Notes: generated from the sequence alone by a model not told the origin. 42,722 nucleotides of DNA from Acinetobacter bereziniae LMG 1003 = CIP 70.12 (GCF_000368925.1 NZ_KB849755.1:855770-898491); one strand, 5' to 3'. Positions 32,889-40,294 are shown, counted from the first letter of the stretch. Numbers and translations: made by a program.

Positions 32889-34292
32889 TCAATATGTTCT
32901 TGAGCCTGCGCCCTTTGGTTTTGCTCGCTTCTTGGCATCTAAAAGATAGTTGTAGCCATCACTCAATCCATCAACCTGATCATCGTATTTTGCATTTGGA
33001 AAATTTCGAAGCTCATCAATTAAGGTTTTATTCCAAGGACCGCGCAGCATCTTTACATTCCCGACATTCACTTGAGCCGCGAAAGGCTGTGCCCGTGTAA
33101 TCTTGTCACCTGAAACTGTTTCCACAACAACGCTAAAGCCTGCCAGCATTGTGATAAAGCTTTTAGCTTGTGATTTACCAGCTTGACCAGGATCTTGGGG
33201 AAGTCGAATAACAACTTTCTTCCCATCTATCTCTGCGGTTTGCTTAATTGTTCTGTTGACACCATCTGGTCCCCACTGACCATGCACCATATCAACGATG
33301 TAAATAATATTGTCTTTACCCTTAACCATTCTTGGGCCTGCTGTGAAATCCCCTTCATTTTCAGAAGAAGCTAAATCCCAAGCACGTACTTCTTTAAGAA
33401 TTTCAGAAGGAAGAGCGTCAACAATTTCAATATTATCAGGCTTAAAAAAACCACCTGCCGGTGGTGATGGTCTTTGCCGATACTGCCCAGAAAAGACATA
33501 AGGTGCTGCAAGCTCCATTCGATTAAGTTCTTGAATGGTGTGTTTTTCAGGCCATAGTGCCGATCCATCTGGTTGAATAGCTGACAGCTCTAAATGCTCC
33601 CAGACTTCGCCATTACCACCATCTAGTAACCATCCCGCCAAATCTTCCTCATGTAGGCGCTGCATAATCAAAATAATAGGTGTATCAGGTGAGTTGGTAC
33701 GAGATTCAAGTGTATTCTGAAACCATTCAATTACGCTTTTACGGATCGTATCTGACCTTGCTTCACTTGCTTTATGAGGGTCATCAATAATAATGGCACC
33801 GCCAAAAGTATCACGAAGCTTTCCTGCACCAAATCCTGTAATCGTTCCTCCAGTACCTTGGGAGTAACAAACACCACCATCCGATGTTCGCCAATCATCT
33901 TTGGCTTTACTGTCATCACGTAATGTGAGATTTGGGAACACCTTTAAATACGCTTCTTCTTGTACAAGATTGCGAGTTTGAAATGCATTGTTAGCTGCGA
34001 GAGTTGCAGAATAACTAACATGAATAAACTCACTATCAGGAGCCTTACCAAAGCACCACGCCATAAAGTTAATTACAGCTAATTCTGTTTTAGAGTATCG
34101 TGGTGGGATATTGATAATTAATCGCTTAGTTTCGCCACGAAACACTTTCATTAAAGCATCACAAACGACCCTATGGTGCCAGTTGTGCATCCATTTGTAT
34201 TTGCGTCGCTCCTTAAACATGTATTTGGAGAAAAAATACAGATCCTCTTGTGCTTCAACCTGTATTGCCAAGTCTCTCGCATTAGAATTCAT
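32889..34292 (-). CDS. terminase large subunit
   Basis: This 467-residue packaging motor has a Walker A-like PPRYSKTE (residues 63-70), Walker B AIIIDDPHK (about 166-174), the ATPase coupling region HVSYSATLAANN, and a C-terminal nuclease with AWDLASSENEGDFTAG and a DDQVDGLSDGYN end. It pumps DNA into the procapsid and cuts the concatemer. AAGGAG precedes the ATG, which overlaps the end of the small subunit gene by 11 bases. Confidence 0.95.
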   Translation of the reverse strand: MNSNARDLAIQVEAQEDLYFFSKYMFKERRKYKWMHNWHHRVVCDALMKVFRGETKRLIINIPPRYSKTELAVINFMAWCFGKAPDSEFIHVSYSATLAANNAFQTRNLVQEEAYLKVFPNLTLRDDSKAKDDWRTSDGGVCYSQGTGGTITGFGAGKLRDTFGGAIIIDDPHKASEARSDTIRKSVIEWFQNTLESRTNSPDTPIILIMQRLHEEDLAGWLLDGGNGEVWEHLELSAIQPDGSALWPEKHTIQELNRMELAAPYVFSGQYRQRPSPPAGGFFKPDNIEIVDALPSEILKEVRAWDLASSENEGDFTAGPRMVKGKDNIIYIVDMVHGQWGPDGVNRTIKQTAEIDGKKVVIRLPQDPGQAGKSQAKSFITMLAGFSVVVETVSGDKITRAQPFAAQVNVGNVKMLRGPWNKTLIDELRNFPNAKYDDQVDGLSDGYNYLLDAKKRAKPKGAGSRTY

Positions 34293-34815
34293 TTAGAATC
34301 TCCTTGCGAGCCTCCTTAAACTCTTCAATTGAAACACTCGCTTTTATATCAATAGGTGCGCCATCTTTACCTGTATGCTCATGCTTCACTTTCTCGCTCA
34401 GCATTCCCAAGTGCTTCATCATCAACTCAAGTGATTTGTTAGCACCACTCTGATCAAACTTGTATTGTGGAGCCACATTGCCATCTGGACCCTCAATAAA
34501 AACAGGGAAACCATCACGGTCCAATACTTCTTCTGACTGCATACAGCGCTCTGCAACCGATTTGAGATTTTTAAGCACATAATAAGCATCAATACCAAGC
34601 TCTTTAATGTGCTGAGACTTCAAGAAATCAATTCTTTCCTGAACTTCAGGTCGACTAAATACAACCCATCCATGCTGACGTGCTGACTTCTCACTAAACT
34701 TCGCTCTAATCGCTGCTTTAGTGATATTTAGATCAATCAAATACTCATGACAAAACAATTCATGTTGCTTGTTTTTAAGTGGCTCACTCCCTTTCGGAAG
34801 CTCAATTTCTTCCAT
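34282..34815 (-). CDS. terminase small subunit
   Basis: The 177-residue protein begins with the family's DNA-binding block NKQHELFCHEYLIDLNITKA and continues ARQHGWVVFSRPEVQERIDF. This recognises the packaging site and recruits the large subunit. The rest is helical oligomerisation region. GGAGATTCCTTT precedes the ATG. First gene of the head block; a bidirectional hairpin lies upstream at 34831. Confidence 0.9.
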   Translation of the reverse strand: MEEIELPKGSEPLKNKQHELFCHEYLIDLNITKAAIRAKFSEKSARQHGWVVFSRPEVQERIDFLKSQHIKELGIDAYYVLKNLKSVAERCMQSEEVLDRDGFPVFIEGPDGNVAPQYKFDQSGANKSLELMMKHLGMLSEKVKHEHTGKDGAPIDIKASVSIEEFKEARKEILNEF

Positions 34816-34830
34816 AAAGGAATCTCCAAT

Positions 34831-34855
34831 AAAAAACCTCCCGAAGGAGGTTTTG
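34831..34855. terminator. bidirectional hairpin before the terminase genes
   Basis: Stem AACCTCC / GGAGGTT with loop CGAA has T-runs on both sides (six on the minus strand, four on the plus strand). It separates the head operon from upstream small genes. Confidence 0.75.
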
Positions 34856-34859
34856 GTTA

Positions 34860-35087
34860 TTAACCAACTAACTGCTTACGAAAGGATTTATTGATCATTT
34901 CTTTTATATCATCTTCTAAGTTAGCTTCAAATATTAGAATAATACTTGCGAATTCAAATTCATAAGACGACTTATCATATTCTTTACTATTAAGATAAAG
35001 ATCTAGATTTCCGCTTTTGCTAATGTTTTGAAATACCAATTCATAATCATGGCAAATATTAGTTAGTATGTATTCTTTTGATTTCAT
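34860..35087 (-). CDS. small acidic protein (75 aa), unknown
   Basis: No family recognised. The protein is acidic with an aromatic-rich middle (EFEFASIILIFEANLEDD) and a basic end. The ATG has AGAGATAATA upstream, a weak site. It lies between late leader and terminase genes, where phages often carry small cargo. Coding is likely but not certain. Confidence 0.55.
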   Translation of the reverse strand: MKSKEYILTNICHDYELVFQNISKSGNLDLYLNSKEYDKSSYEFEFASIILIFEANLEDDIKEMINKSFRKQLVG

Positions 35088-35146
35088 TATTATCTCTATA
35101 ATTAATTTAGAAACAATAAATTATCAACTTATCCAAGTAAGATCAA

Positions 35147-35329
35147 TCACAACCGACCTTGACGTTTATACTTACGTCTTTTGGCTTGGCTGATCTTATT
35201 GGGTTTTGATTTTCCTTTTACTGGCTCTCGCCACGTAATTGAATCCCAATCACTTGCACGTCTCTGTGCAGGTTCGGCAAACGCTGCGCTCATACCCAAT
35301 GCTGCTAATACAATTCGACCTAAACGCAT
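35147..35329 (-). CDS. small basic protein with signal-like N-terminus (60 aa)
   Basis: The first 18 residues (MRLGRIVLAALGMSAAFA) look like a Sec signal peptide, cleavable after AFA. The remaining 42 residues are very basic (KISQAKRRKYKRQGRL). GGGAGAAAGCC precedes the ATG, a strong site. A terminator lies just upstream at 35345. A basic tail suggests nucleic-acid or membrane binding; no family recognised. Confidence 0.6.
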   Translation of the reverse strand: MRLGRIVLAALGMSAAFAEPAQRRASDWDSITWREPVKGKSKPNKISQAKRRKYKRQGRL

Positions 35330-35344
35330 GGCTTTCTCCCAGAC

Positions 35345-35367
35345 AAAATAAAACCCCTTTCGGGGCT
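35345..35367 (-). terminator. leftward terminator after the late leader genes
   Basis: Stem CCCC / GGGG with a GAAA loop on the minus strand, followed by TTTTATTTT. A stable GNRA-type tetraloop supports termination. Confidence 0.7.
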
Positions 35368-35386
35368 AAGTAAAATCTATATTTGA

Positions 35387-35562
35387 TCAATCATCTAAAT
35401 ATTTCTGAACTAATTTATCTATATCGGATGCACGCTCTCCCAATGCTTCCTTGGTGTCATGTGGGATACGTGGGTCTGCATAATAAAAATAAAATTCATG
35501 CTGATAATTGCAAACATAAAACCCAATACCACACCAATGAGAATGCAAATGAATGTTTTCAT
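35387..35562 (-). pseudogene. small membrane protein gene with apparent frameshift
   Basis: ATG 35562 overlaps the previous stop as ATGA and encodes a 27-residue membrane helix start (MKTFICILIGVVLGFMFAII). This frame stops at 35419 after 47 residues with an unnatural end. Another frame, joined within the run TTTTATTTTTATTATG, continues DPRIPHDTKEALGERASDID and ends at 35387 with a helical, plausible tail. The likely original is one protein of about 58 residues. An indel in the T-rich run or slippage could explain it. Confidence 0.5.
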
Positions 35563-35726
35563 GCTAAGGCTCTAATTTTCCACATTTCCCATGCAAAAGT
35601 TATCTCATGTGAAACATTGGTTTCGAGTTGCGAATCAAGATACTTCTTTTTTGGAAAGAATCGATCAGCATCTTTGTTATATTTAATTCGATCAAAGACT
35701 TCAGATGGGCAAGCTTTTTTAAACAT
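35559..35726 (-). CDS. small protein at the start of the late transcript (55 aa)
   Basis: ATG 35726 has AAGGA seven bases upstream and is preferred to 35750. The protein (MFKKACPSEVFDRIKYNKDA, then a basic segment KYLDSQLETNVSHEITF) has no recognised family. It is the first gene after the predicted late terminator, translated in series with the frameshifted membrane protein. Confidence 0.6.
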   Translation of the reverse strand: MFKKACPSEVFDRIKYNKDADRFFPKKKYLDSQLETNVSHEITFAWEMWKIRALA

Positions 35727-35784
35727 TTTTAATTCCTTCTTTTTATTCATCTGTATTTACCCATGCATCTTGAATCTCAAACAA

Positions 35785-35811
35785 CAAAAAAGCCCACATT
35801 TCTGTGAGCTT
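35785..35811 (-). terminator. late leader terminator (tR' equivalent)
   Basis: On the minus strand AAGCTCACA pairs with TGTGGGCTT (one G-T pair) around GAAA, followed by six T residues. It begins about 40 bases after the predicted late promoter start, so late genes need antitermination, as with lambda tR'. Confidence 0.75.
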
Positions 35812-35857
35812 AAATCTATTGTTGGTCTGTACTGTATAGAATGACCAGTCTATAAAA

Positions 35858-35887
35858 ATACTACCTTATATGCCGTTATTTTGTCAA
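35858..35887 (-). promoter_or_regulatory. late promoter (pR' equivalent)
   Basis: On the minus strand TTGACA (35882-35887) and TAGTAT (35858-35863) are 18 bases apart, immediately after the stop of the Q-position gene. The perfect -35 box and the terminator a few dozen bases downstream match the lambda pR'-tR' arrangement. Confidence 0.7.
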
Positions 35888-36418
35888 TTAAGCTTTTCGC
35901 ATATCTTTTCGATAGATATCCGCGTAGAAATCAATCTCATCTTTCATGTCATTCAACAAACTCTCAACCATAAACTCCAAGTATGCATAGTTCTTACGGT
36001 ATGTTTCAGGCTTCACTTCTTTCAAACCAAAAAACTTAAATTTTTCTTCAGTCGTAAATCCATTAATTCCACGCAAATTAAAGAACAAAGCCATCTTTGC
36101 TACTTTGAATGCAAATGATTTAAGGTCGAATCTGATGCGTTGCACATCCTTTGCCAAAGCCTCATATAAAATTGCTGCCAAATGATGATGTAAAGTGTGA
36201 TAAGCCATTGTGTTATCTCTATAATCACCCCACACCAAAAGCTCACAATATGCCTTTGTTGCCTTATCTTCAATTGAAGCTATTGCACCGCAGCGATCCT
36301 CCCAATTAGGCGCATCACCACCAGTCGACGCAGTAGAGATCTCATAGTTTGCTGTTTTCGCTCTCATTTGCTGTCCCATCCATTCCAAATTCGATAACTT
36401 CTCTGCCACTGCGTTCAT
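35888..36418 (-). CDS. putative late antiterminator (Q position)
   Basis: The 176-residue protein is helical and charged, with LRGINGFTTEEKFKFFGLKE and ETYRKNYAYLEFMVESLLND near the end. I do not recognise a family, and it does not match the region B Q-like protein. The position argues for function: last early gene, followed at once by a strong promoter and terminator and then the head genes. An alternative is a different late regulator, or a recombination protein. Confidence 0.5.
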   Translation of the reverse strand: MNAVAEKLSNLEWMGQQMRAKTANYEISTASTGGDAPNWEDRCGAIASIEDKATKAYCELLVWGDYRDNTMAYHTLHHHLAAILYEALAKDVQRIRFDLKSFAFKVAKMALFFNLRGINGFTTEEKFKFFGLKEVKPETYRKNYAYLEFMVESLLNDMKDEIDFYADIYRKDMRKA

Positions 36419-36427
36419 AATTGCCCC

Positions 36428-36688
36428 TTAATTCATACCTAGAGTTTTTAAAACTAATTTATGTTTTAACTCTTTGTTTTCTTTCTCGAGCGCATTGATC
36501 TTTTCAAGAAGATCGTTTTTGTCCTGTGTAATTCGTTCCAAGTTAGTAAGCCCAGAACATGAAATCATGGCTCCAACTTGTTGATTGGATAACAGCTCAA
36601 TTCCATACTTAATGGTTTCCTCCTTAAACTTACTTCCCATTAACTTCTCTAACTCAGCTCTTTGCTTTCTAACTGATTCAATATCCAT
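36428..36688 (-). CDS. small coiled-coil protein (86 aa)
   Basis: Residues about 50-80 form a classic coiled coil (LLEKINALEKENKELKHKLV), preceded by a small helical region. No family recognised. It overlaps neither neighbour and lies 6 bases from the DUF1064 gene stop. Possibly an adaptor in the early operon. Confidence 0.65.
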   Translation of the reverse strand: MDIESVRKQRAELEKLMGSKFKEETIKYGIELLSNQQVGAMISCSGLTNLERITQDKNDLLEKINALEKENKELKHKLVLKTLGMN

Positions 36689-36693
36689 AACTC

Positions 36694-37086
36694 TTAAACC
36701 TCTAAAATCTCAATCCCATGCACTGACATCATCAAGTGCTTTTTGATTCGATACTCAGCAAGACTTCTTGAAATCTTGCTTTTGACATCTTCAACTACTT
36801 GGCACCCATTTTTGATATATACAAAATCCGCTACATAACGAAGCGCTGGCTTCTTCCGTGGTTCATTGCTAAATCTGACTGACTCAGCTAATACAAACAC
36901 GTATTGCGTCTGTAGCTCTCTGATTTCCCCTGCACGCTCAAGAATCTTCAACTCTCGATAACGTCTAGCTTCTTTGACTGAATCGAACTTTAGACCATCG
37001 CATTCGATAGTCTTGTTCTTGTATTTTGATTGTCTTGATCTCGCCACTGGCTTCGACTGCGTTTGCCACCCTTTAGGAATTTGCAT
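36694..37086 (-). CDS. DUF1064 PD-(D/E)XK-like nuclease
   Basis: The 130-residue protein has the DUF1064 hallmarks: KYKNKTIECDGLKFDSVKEA (catalytic E in the helix), RYRELKILERAGEIRELQ, RYVADFVYIKNG and QVVEDVKSK (D and E-D-x-K). Family members are proposed structure-specific nucleases, replacing RusA-like resolvases in phages. Its position in the recombination/early block fits. The start at 37086 overlaps the small membrane protein gene by 14 bases. Confidence 0.85.
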   Translation of the reverse strand: MQIPKGWQTQSKPVARSRQSKYKNKTIECDGLKFDSVKEARRYRELKILERAGEIRELQTQYVFVLAESVRFSNEPRKKPALRYVADFVYIKNGCQVVEDVKSKISRSLAEYRIKKHLMMSVHGIEILEV

Positions 37087-37177
37087 TTAACCCCCCAATC
37101 AATTTAGTTAATGGCTCTTTGAACAAATGAGCTAAAACCAGAACCGTCATGCAAATCCAAAATATTGAATCACACAT
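37073..37177 (-). CDS. very small membrane protein (34 aa)
   Basis: ATG 37177 has GAGGTGAGC directly upstream and overlaps the stop of the coiled-coil protein gene. The peptide is mostly one membrane helix (IFWICMTVLVLAHLF). It ends inside the DUF1064 start region. Good spacing and coupling support a real gene. Role unknown. Confidence 0.55.
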   Translation of the reverse strand: MCDSIFWICMTVLVLAHLFKEPLTKLIGGLNANS

Positions 37178-37613
37178 GCTCACCTCGCAGGGCTTTTTCC
37201 AAATCTCGAATAATGCAATCCGTTACGACACGAACACCTTTGTCATACAAATCCATTTCTTTGAAATTGGTCATTGATTCTTTTAACTCAATTAATACTT
37301 GTTCAACTGCTTTGAGTTTTTTGTCTTTCTCTTCAACCTCAGCCTGTCGGGATTGCATCTTTTCGCTTGCACATGTTTGAAATGCAACAAACCACATCTT
37401 GAGCCAATGATTAGCTGTATCACGCATCACTATTGCATCTGCTCGACCATTATCAAATTCAGGATTGAGCTCATATTCCATTGAGAAAATATTGAACGAA
37501 AGAACCTTGTGATGATCTTTAAGATCGGTTTTTTCTAAATTTACCAATATCTCACGCTCAAATAACCAAAGAGTGCGTTTTAGTCCTGTTTCTTTTGGCT
37601 CAAACTTATCCAT
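37170..37613 (-). CDS. coiled-coil early protein (147 aa)
   Basis: ATG 37613 has GGAGG ten bases upstream; the frame from 37703 is rejected because it runs through the neighbouring gene. A helical globular start (PKETGLKRTLWLFEREILVN) is followed by a long coiled coil (EVEEKDKKLKAVEQVLIELK). No family recognised. Translated in series with the overlapping gene upstream. Confidence 0.65.
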   Translation of the reverse strand: MDKFEPKETGLKRTLWLFEREILVNLEKTDLKDHHKVLSFNIFSMEYELNPEFDNGRADAIVMRDTANHWLKMWFVAFQTCASEKMQSRQAEVEEKDKKLKAVEQVLIELKESMTNFKEMDLYDKGVRVVTDCIIRDLEKALRGEHV

Positions 37614-37929
37614 GACGTTCTGCCTCCAAATCCTTGACAATCGTACTAGGGCTAACGTGATTGCGAATGTCTGTGACGTGGTCTGTGGTGTCATGTTTTG
37701 CAATGGCGGTGCGGAGGTCGTCTATCTGAATAGGGTGAAATCCAGCAGCCCTAAAATACAAACCGTCGTTGTCTGTTAAATTCCATTGATCATGAAAGCC
37801 ATTGTGAAACATGAATTGAGGTGATTCACGAAAGTAATAACCACCTTGATAGCTTTCAGCATTGGAAGGTGCTTTGGAAACAATCTCTCTCATCTGCTCA
37901 ATCGTTAAGTTGTTGTTTATCGTTGTCAT
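37606..37929 (-). CDS. unknown early protein (107 aa)
   Basis: GAGGTGACACT precedes the ATG, a strong site. The sequence has an aromatic-rich centre (GGYYFRESPQFMFHNGFHDQ) and two HD-rich helices (AKHDTTDHVTDIRNHV). No family recognised. It overlaps the next two genes by a few bases at both ends, so it belongs to a tightly coupled early operon. Confidence 0.65.
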   Translation of the reverse strand: MTTINNNLTIEQMREIVSKAPSNAESYQGGYYFRESPQFMFHNGFHDQWNLTDNDGLYFRAAGFHPIQIDDLRTAIAKHDTTDHVTDIRNHVSPSTIVKDLEAERHG

Positions 37930-38162
37930 AGTGTCACCTCATAATTCGACTTAATGCTGTAACGTCCACTTGTCTGCTTGTTGTAATGAATTGGATAACA
38001 AGCCTTGCATGGTGCTTCGTATTGTTTTTTCTCACCCATCTTGTTTTTTCTTATACGATGAAAGAAAAACTCATCATCGAGTGGATAATATTCATCACAA
38101 CAAATACAAAGTTTTTCTGTGCCAAGTTCGGTTTCAATGTATTTAGGTTTTGATCGACTCAC
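37926..38162 (-). CDS. small zinc-finger protein (78 aa)
   Basis: Two Cys pairs, CICCDEYYPL and CKACYP, suggest one structural zinc site of the type found in phage HNH-like or recombination endonuclease VII-like small proteins. The start is GTG 38162 with GGAGGTGGGCT upstream, overlapping the previous stop as GTGA. It probably binds nucleic acid; there is no clear His-Asn-His motif for nuclease activity. Confidence 0.65.
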   Translation of the reverse strand: MSRSKPKYIETELGTEKLCICCDEYYPLDDEFFFHRIRKNKMGEKKQYEAPCKACYPIHYNKQTSGRYSIKSNYEVTL

Positions 38163-38398
38163 AGCCCACCTCCTAACACCAAACCAGATGGACGAGAATT
38201 CCCTTTGATATCAAAATCAACAGCTTTCATTTTTGCTTTAAGTGCAGACTGTTGATTACTGATCGCTTTCGCTTCTTTGCAAAACTCACAACGGCATTTG
38301 TGTTTGTTGTATGCGTAAACAGTGCCGTGATTAATTATTGGTTGGTACTTCAAGCCTTCTAAATCTTCGCACCAGTCCATCGTGTATTGATCTCTCAT
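38159..38398 (-). CDS. small Cys-rich protein with HGT-AY-CRC-C motif (79 aa)
   Basis: ATG 38398 has GGAGGG upstream and overlaps the previous stop as ATGA. The motif HGTVYAYNKHKCRCEFCKEA is a widespread small zinc-binding pattern in phages and bacteria. Binding of nucleic acid or protein is plausible. Next to a second small zinc-finger gene. Confidence 0.65.
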   Translation of the reverse strand: MRDQYTMDWCEDLEGLKYQPIINHGTVYAYNKHKCRCEFCKEAKAISNQQSALKAKMKAVDFDIKGNSRPSGLVLGGGL

Positions 38399-38619
38399 GA
38401 CAACCCTCCAATACGGCACATAAATTCAATCTCAATACCGCCATAACTTGGTTTATCAAATGTTTTAAGCTCTTTGCGAATAACAGATTCAATATGCTTT
38501 CTTGTTTTGGTGTTGAATTTGAATGCTCGCTTCAAAAGCAATTGACCATTGTTGTTAGCCATTACTGTGAACTGCATTTGTTGTTCATTAATTTCAATTA
38601 CTTGCACTTGAACACTCAT
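38395..38619 (-). CDS. unknown small early protein (74 aa)
   Basis: A beta-rich small protein (SVQVQVIEINEQQMQFTVMA) with a basic helix (FNTKTRKHIESVIRKELKTF). No family recognised. ATGA overlap with the helicase loader stop and with the downstream gene shows it is part of a coupled early operon, perhaps an accessory to replication. Confidence 0.65.
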   Translation of the reverse strand: MSVQVQVIEINEQQMQFTVMANNNGQLLLKRAFKFNTKTRKHIESVIRKELKTFDKPSYGGIEIEFMCRIGGLS

Positions 38620-39371
38620 ACCGACTCCCCTTGCATCATCCGTTGATCACCCCAGTTACACTCAACCAGTGTCAAACCGCCCTGTTGGAATCTTGACCAT
38701 AGACGATCGCCTAAATCTTCTTTGAGTTGTTTGAGAGTGAAATTTGATATCAGCATTGTTGATTTCATTGCGTCATAACGTGAATACAAAACTTTGTGAA
38801 CAAGCTCTTTGCGCTTTTCACGGTCATGCAGTCCATATTCATCAAGAATGAGTAAATCGTACTGAGTGAACTCATAAATCAATGATTGCTCTGATTGATC
38901 TTTAGTGTCCTTATCCCATGCATTCATGATCTTCTGAGCCATGAATTCACTTGTGATATAACGCACATAAATACCCTTGTTCAGAAGCGTTCTAGCTGTT
39001 GCACAACTCAGATGTGTTTTACCTGTACCTGTTTTGCCCGACATGATGAAATTGCGCTTATCACCTGCGATCATTAACTTGGCAAAAGCTACACTTTGAG
39101 ATAGCGCATTTTCTTGACCAGGTAATGCTGGATTCACGTTGTAATTCTTAAATCCAGAATTTTGATGACGTTCAGGAATCATGGCACCTGCAAAATGATT
39201 ATCACGAACCATTTTGTGAACTTCTTTGTGATGCTCTTGGTTTACTTGTTCAACATAGGCTTTTGCACATAAGGGGCAAATTTGATTTGGTCCTGCCTGT
39301 ACTTTTTGAACATTGTGTTCAGCGCAATAAGCACTTACTTTTTGAAACTCCATTGAGGTCATAGCATTCAT
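38616..39371 (-). CDS. DnaC-like helicase loader ATPase
   Basis: The 251-residue AAA+ protein has a CxxC pair (CPLC, residues 32-35), Walker A SGKTGTGKTH (111-120) and Walker B YDLLILDEYG (171-180), matching DnaC/IstB-like phage loaders such as the P protein substitutes. It brings the host DnaB helicase to the origin bound by the O-like protein. AGAGGAC precedes the ATG, which overlaps the initiator's stop as ATGA. The other early module here encodes its own helicase instead. Confidence 0.9.
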   Translation of the reverse strand: MNAMTSMEFQKVSAYCAEHNVQKVQAGPNQICPLCAKAYVEQVNQEHHKEVHKMVRDNHFAGAMIPERHQNSGFKNYNVNPALPGQENALSQSVAFAKLMIAGDKRNFIMSGKTGTGKTHLSCATARTLLNKGIYVRYITSEFMAQKIMNAWDKDTKDQSEQSLIYEFTQYDLLILDEYGLHDREKRKELVHKVLYSRYDAMKSTMLISNFTLKQLKEDLGDRLWSRFQQGGLTLVECNWGDQRMMQGESV

Positions 39372-40234
39372 ATGAAGTCCTCTGGTATTTCAACGTGTTC
39401 AACTGGTCCGCTAAATTGAGGAATATCAGCCCATGCATCATTGACGTTTAGATTTGAAGGTCGAACATTTGAATTTGATTTTTTGTTTTTAGAAAAATCA
39501 CCTTTCACCCATTTCACGAAGTTTGAATACATCTTTGAGTCACTGACTGAATCAGATCGAATTTGTCTTTCGTAATGAGCATTGACTTCAAGAAGTGTGT
39601 TTTCCATTTCACTTTGAGTTAATGATTTTTCACCTGCTCTCTGTAACCAAGAATTCAAAGAATCTAAATTTGGTTTCCAAAGATTTAAGATTTCATCAAC
39701 TGAGTTTTTTGACGAATTTTCTATTGTGTGTGTTTCTTTAATATTTTCTTTAAGTGTTTCTTTAATAGTGCCCCGTTCAACGGTACTAGTCTCGTCACCA
39801 TTAAAGGTACTAGTCCCATACCGTTCAACGGTACTACCCATAATTGGTACTAGTCCCGTTTGTTGGTACTGGTTAAGTGTCAAAAAATACTCATTAAGAC
39901 ATCCAGTTTTTCGAACAACACTGATTAATTTTGCATCTTCAAGTTCGCTAATACTCGACATAACTGTGTCGCGTTTTTTAATTCCGCAATACTTTTGAAA
40001 CTGAGTAATTGCAATAGTGTGAGAAGTACGATCAAACCCTATAGTTTGACGCACAATAAACATAAGGCATTTGAATGCTTTGTCCTTTAACTGCGCCATG
40101 ATTAGGTCATCAATTAAAGAATTAGGCATCTTTGTATAGCCCTCATCTTTGTTTGACATGACTTGTCGCTCTTGTTTTGGAAACGAGATAACTTCACCTT
40201 GTGGGCTATCATGTTTGTGTGCTAAATTTGTCAT
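39368..40234 (-). CDS. phage replication initiator, O-like
   Basis: The 288-residue protein has a winged-helix domain (residues about 35-105, DEGYTKMPNSLIDDLIMAQL onward) of the phage replication protein O family and a C-terminal DnaT-like domain (about 180-250, pattern NLWKPNLDSLNSWLQ then MYSNFVKWVKGDFS). Iterons sit in the linker-coding segment. ATG 40234 has AAGGA eight bases upstream; the longer frame begins with TTG inside that site. It pairs with the DnaC-like loader downstream. Confidence 0.9.
   Translation of the reverse strand: MTNLAHKHDSPQGEVISFPKQERQVMSNKDEGYTKMPNSLIDDLIMAQLKDKAFKCLMFIVRQTIGFDRTSHTIAITQFQKYCGIKKRDTVMSSISELEDAKLISVVRKTGCLNEYFLTLNQYQQTGLVPIMGSTVERYGTSTFNGDETSTVERGTIKETLKENIKETHTIENSSKNSVDEILNLWKPNLDSLNSWLQRAGEKSLTQSEMENTLLEVNAHYERQIRSDSVSDSKMYSNFVKWVKGDFSKNKKSNSNVRPSNLNVNDAWADIPQFSGPVEHVEIPEDFI
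39782..39872. other. iteron-type origin inside the O-like gene
   Basis: GGTACTAGTCC-type units begin at 39782, 39806 and 39846, with partial copies GGTACTA at 39830 and GGTACT at 39865, so starts are 24, 24, 16 and 19 bases apart. The matching protein linker repeats STVER and GTST. As in lambda, the initiator should bind them. No other part of the window shows this repeat. Confidence 0.7.
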
Positions 40235-40263
40235 ATTCAATCCTTGCAAGTGTTTGAATTACT

Positions 40264-40294
40264 AAAAGCCTGATCTTGACCATCAGGCTTTTTT
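40264..40294. terminator. hairpin at the end of the lambda-type cII gene
   Basis: Stem AAAAGCCTGAT / ATCAGGCTTTT with a seven-base loop, with T-runs on both strands. The cII stop codon lies inside. Same GCCTGA stem and same position as at 4766 in region B. Confidence 0.75.
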
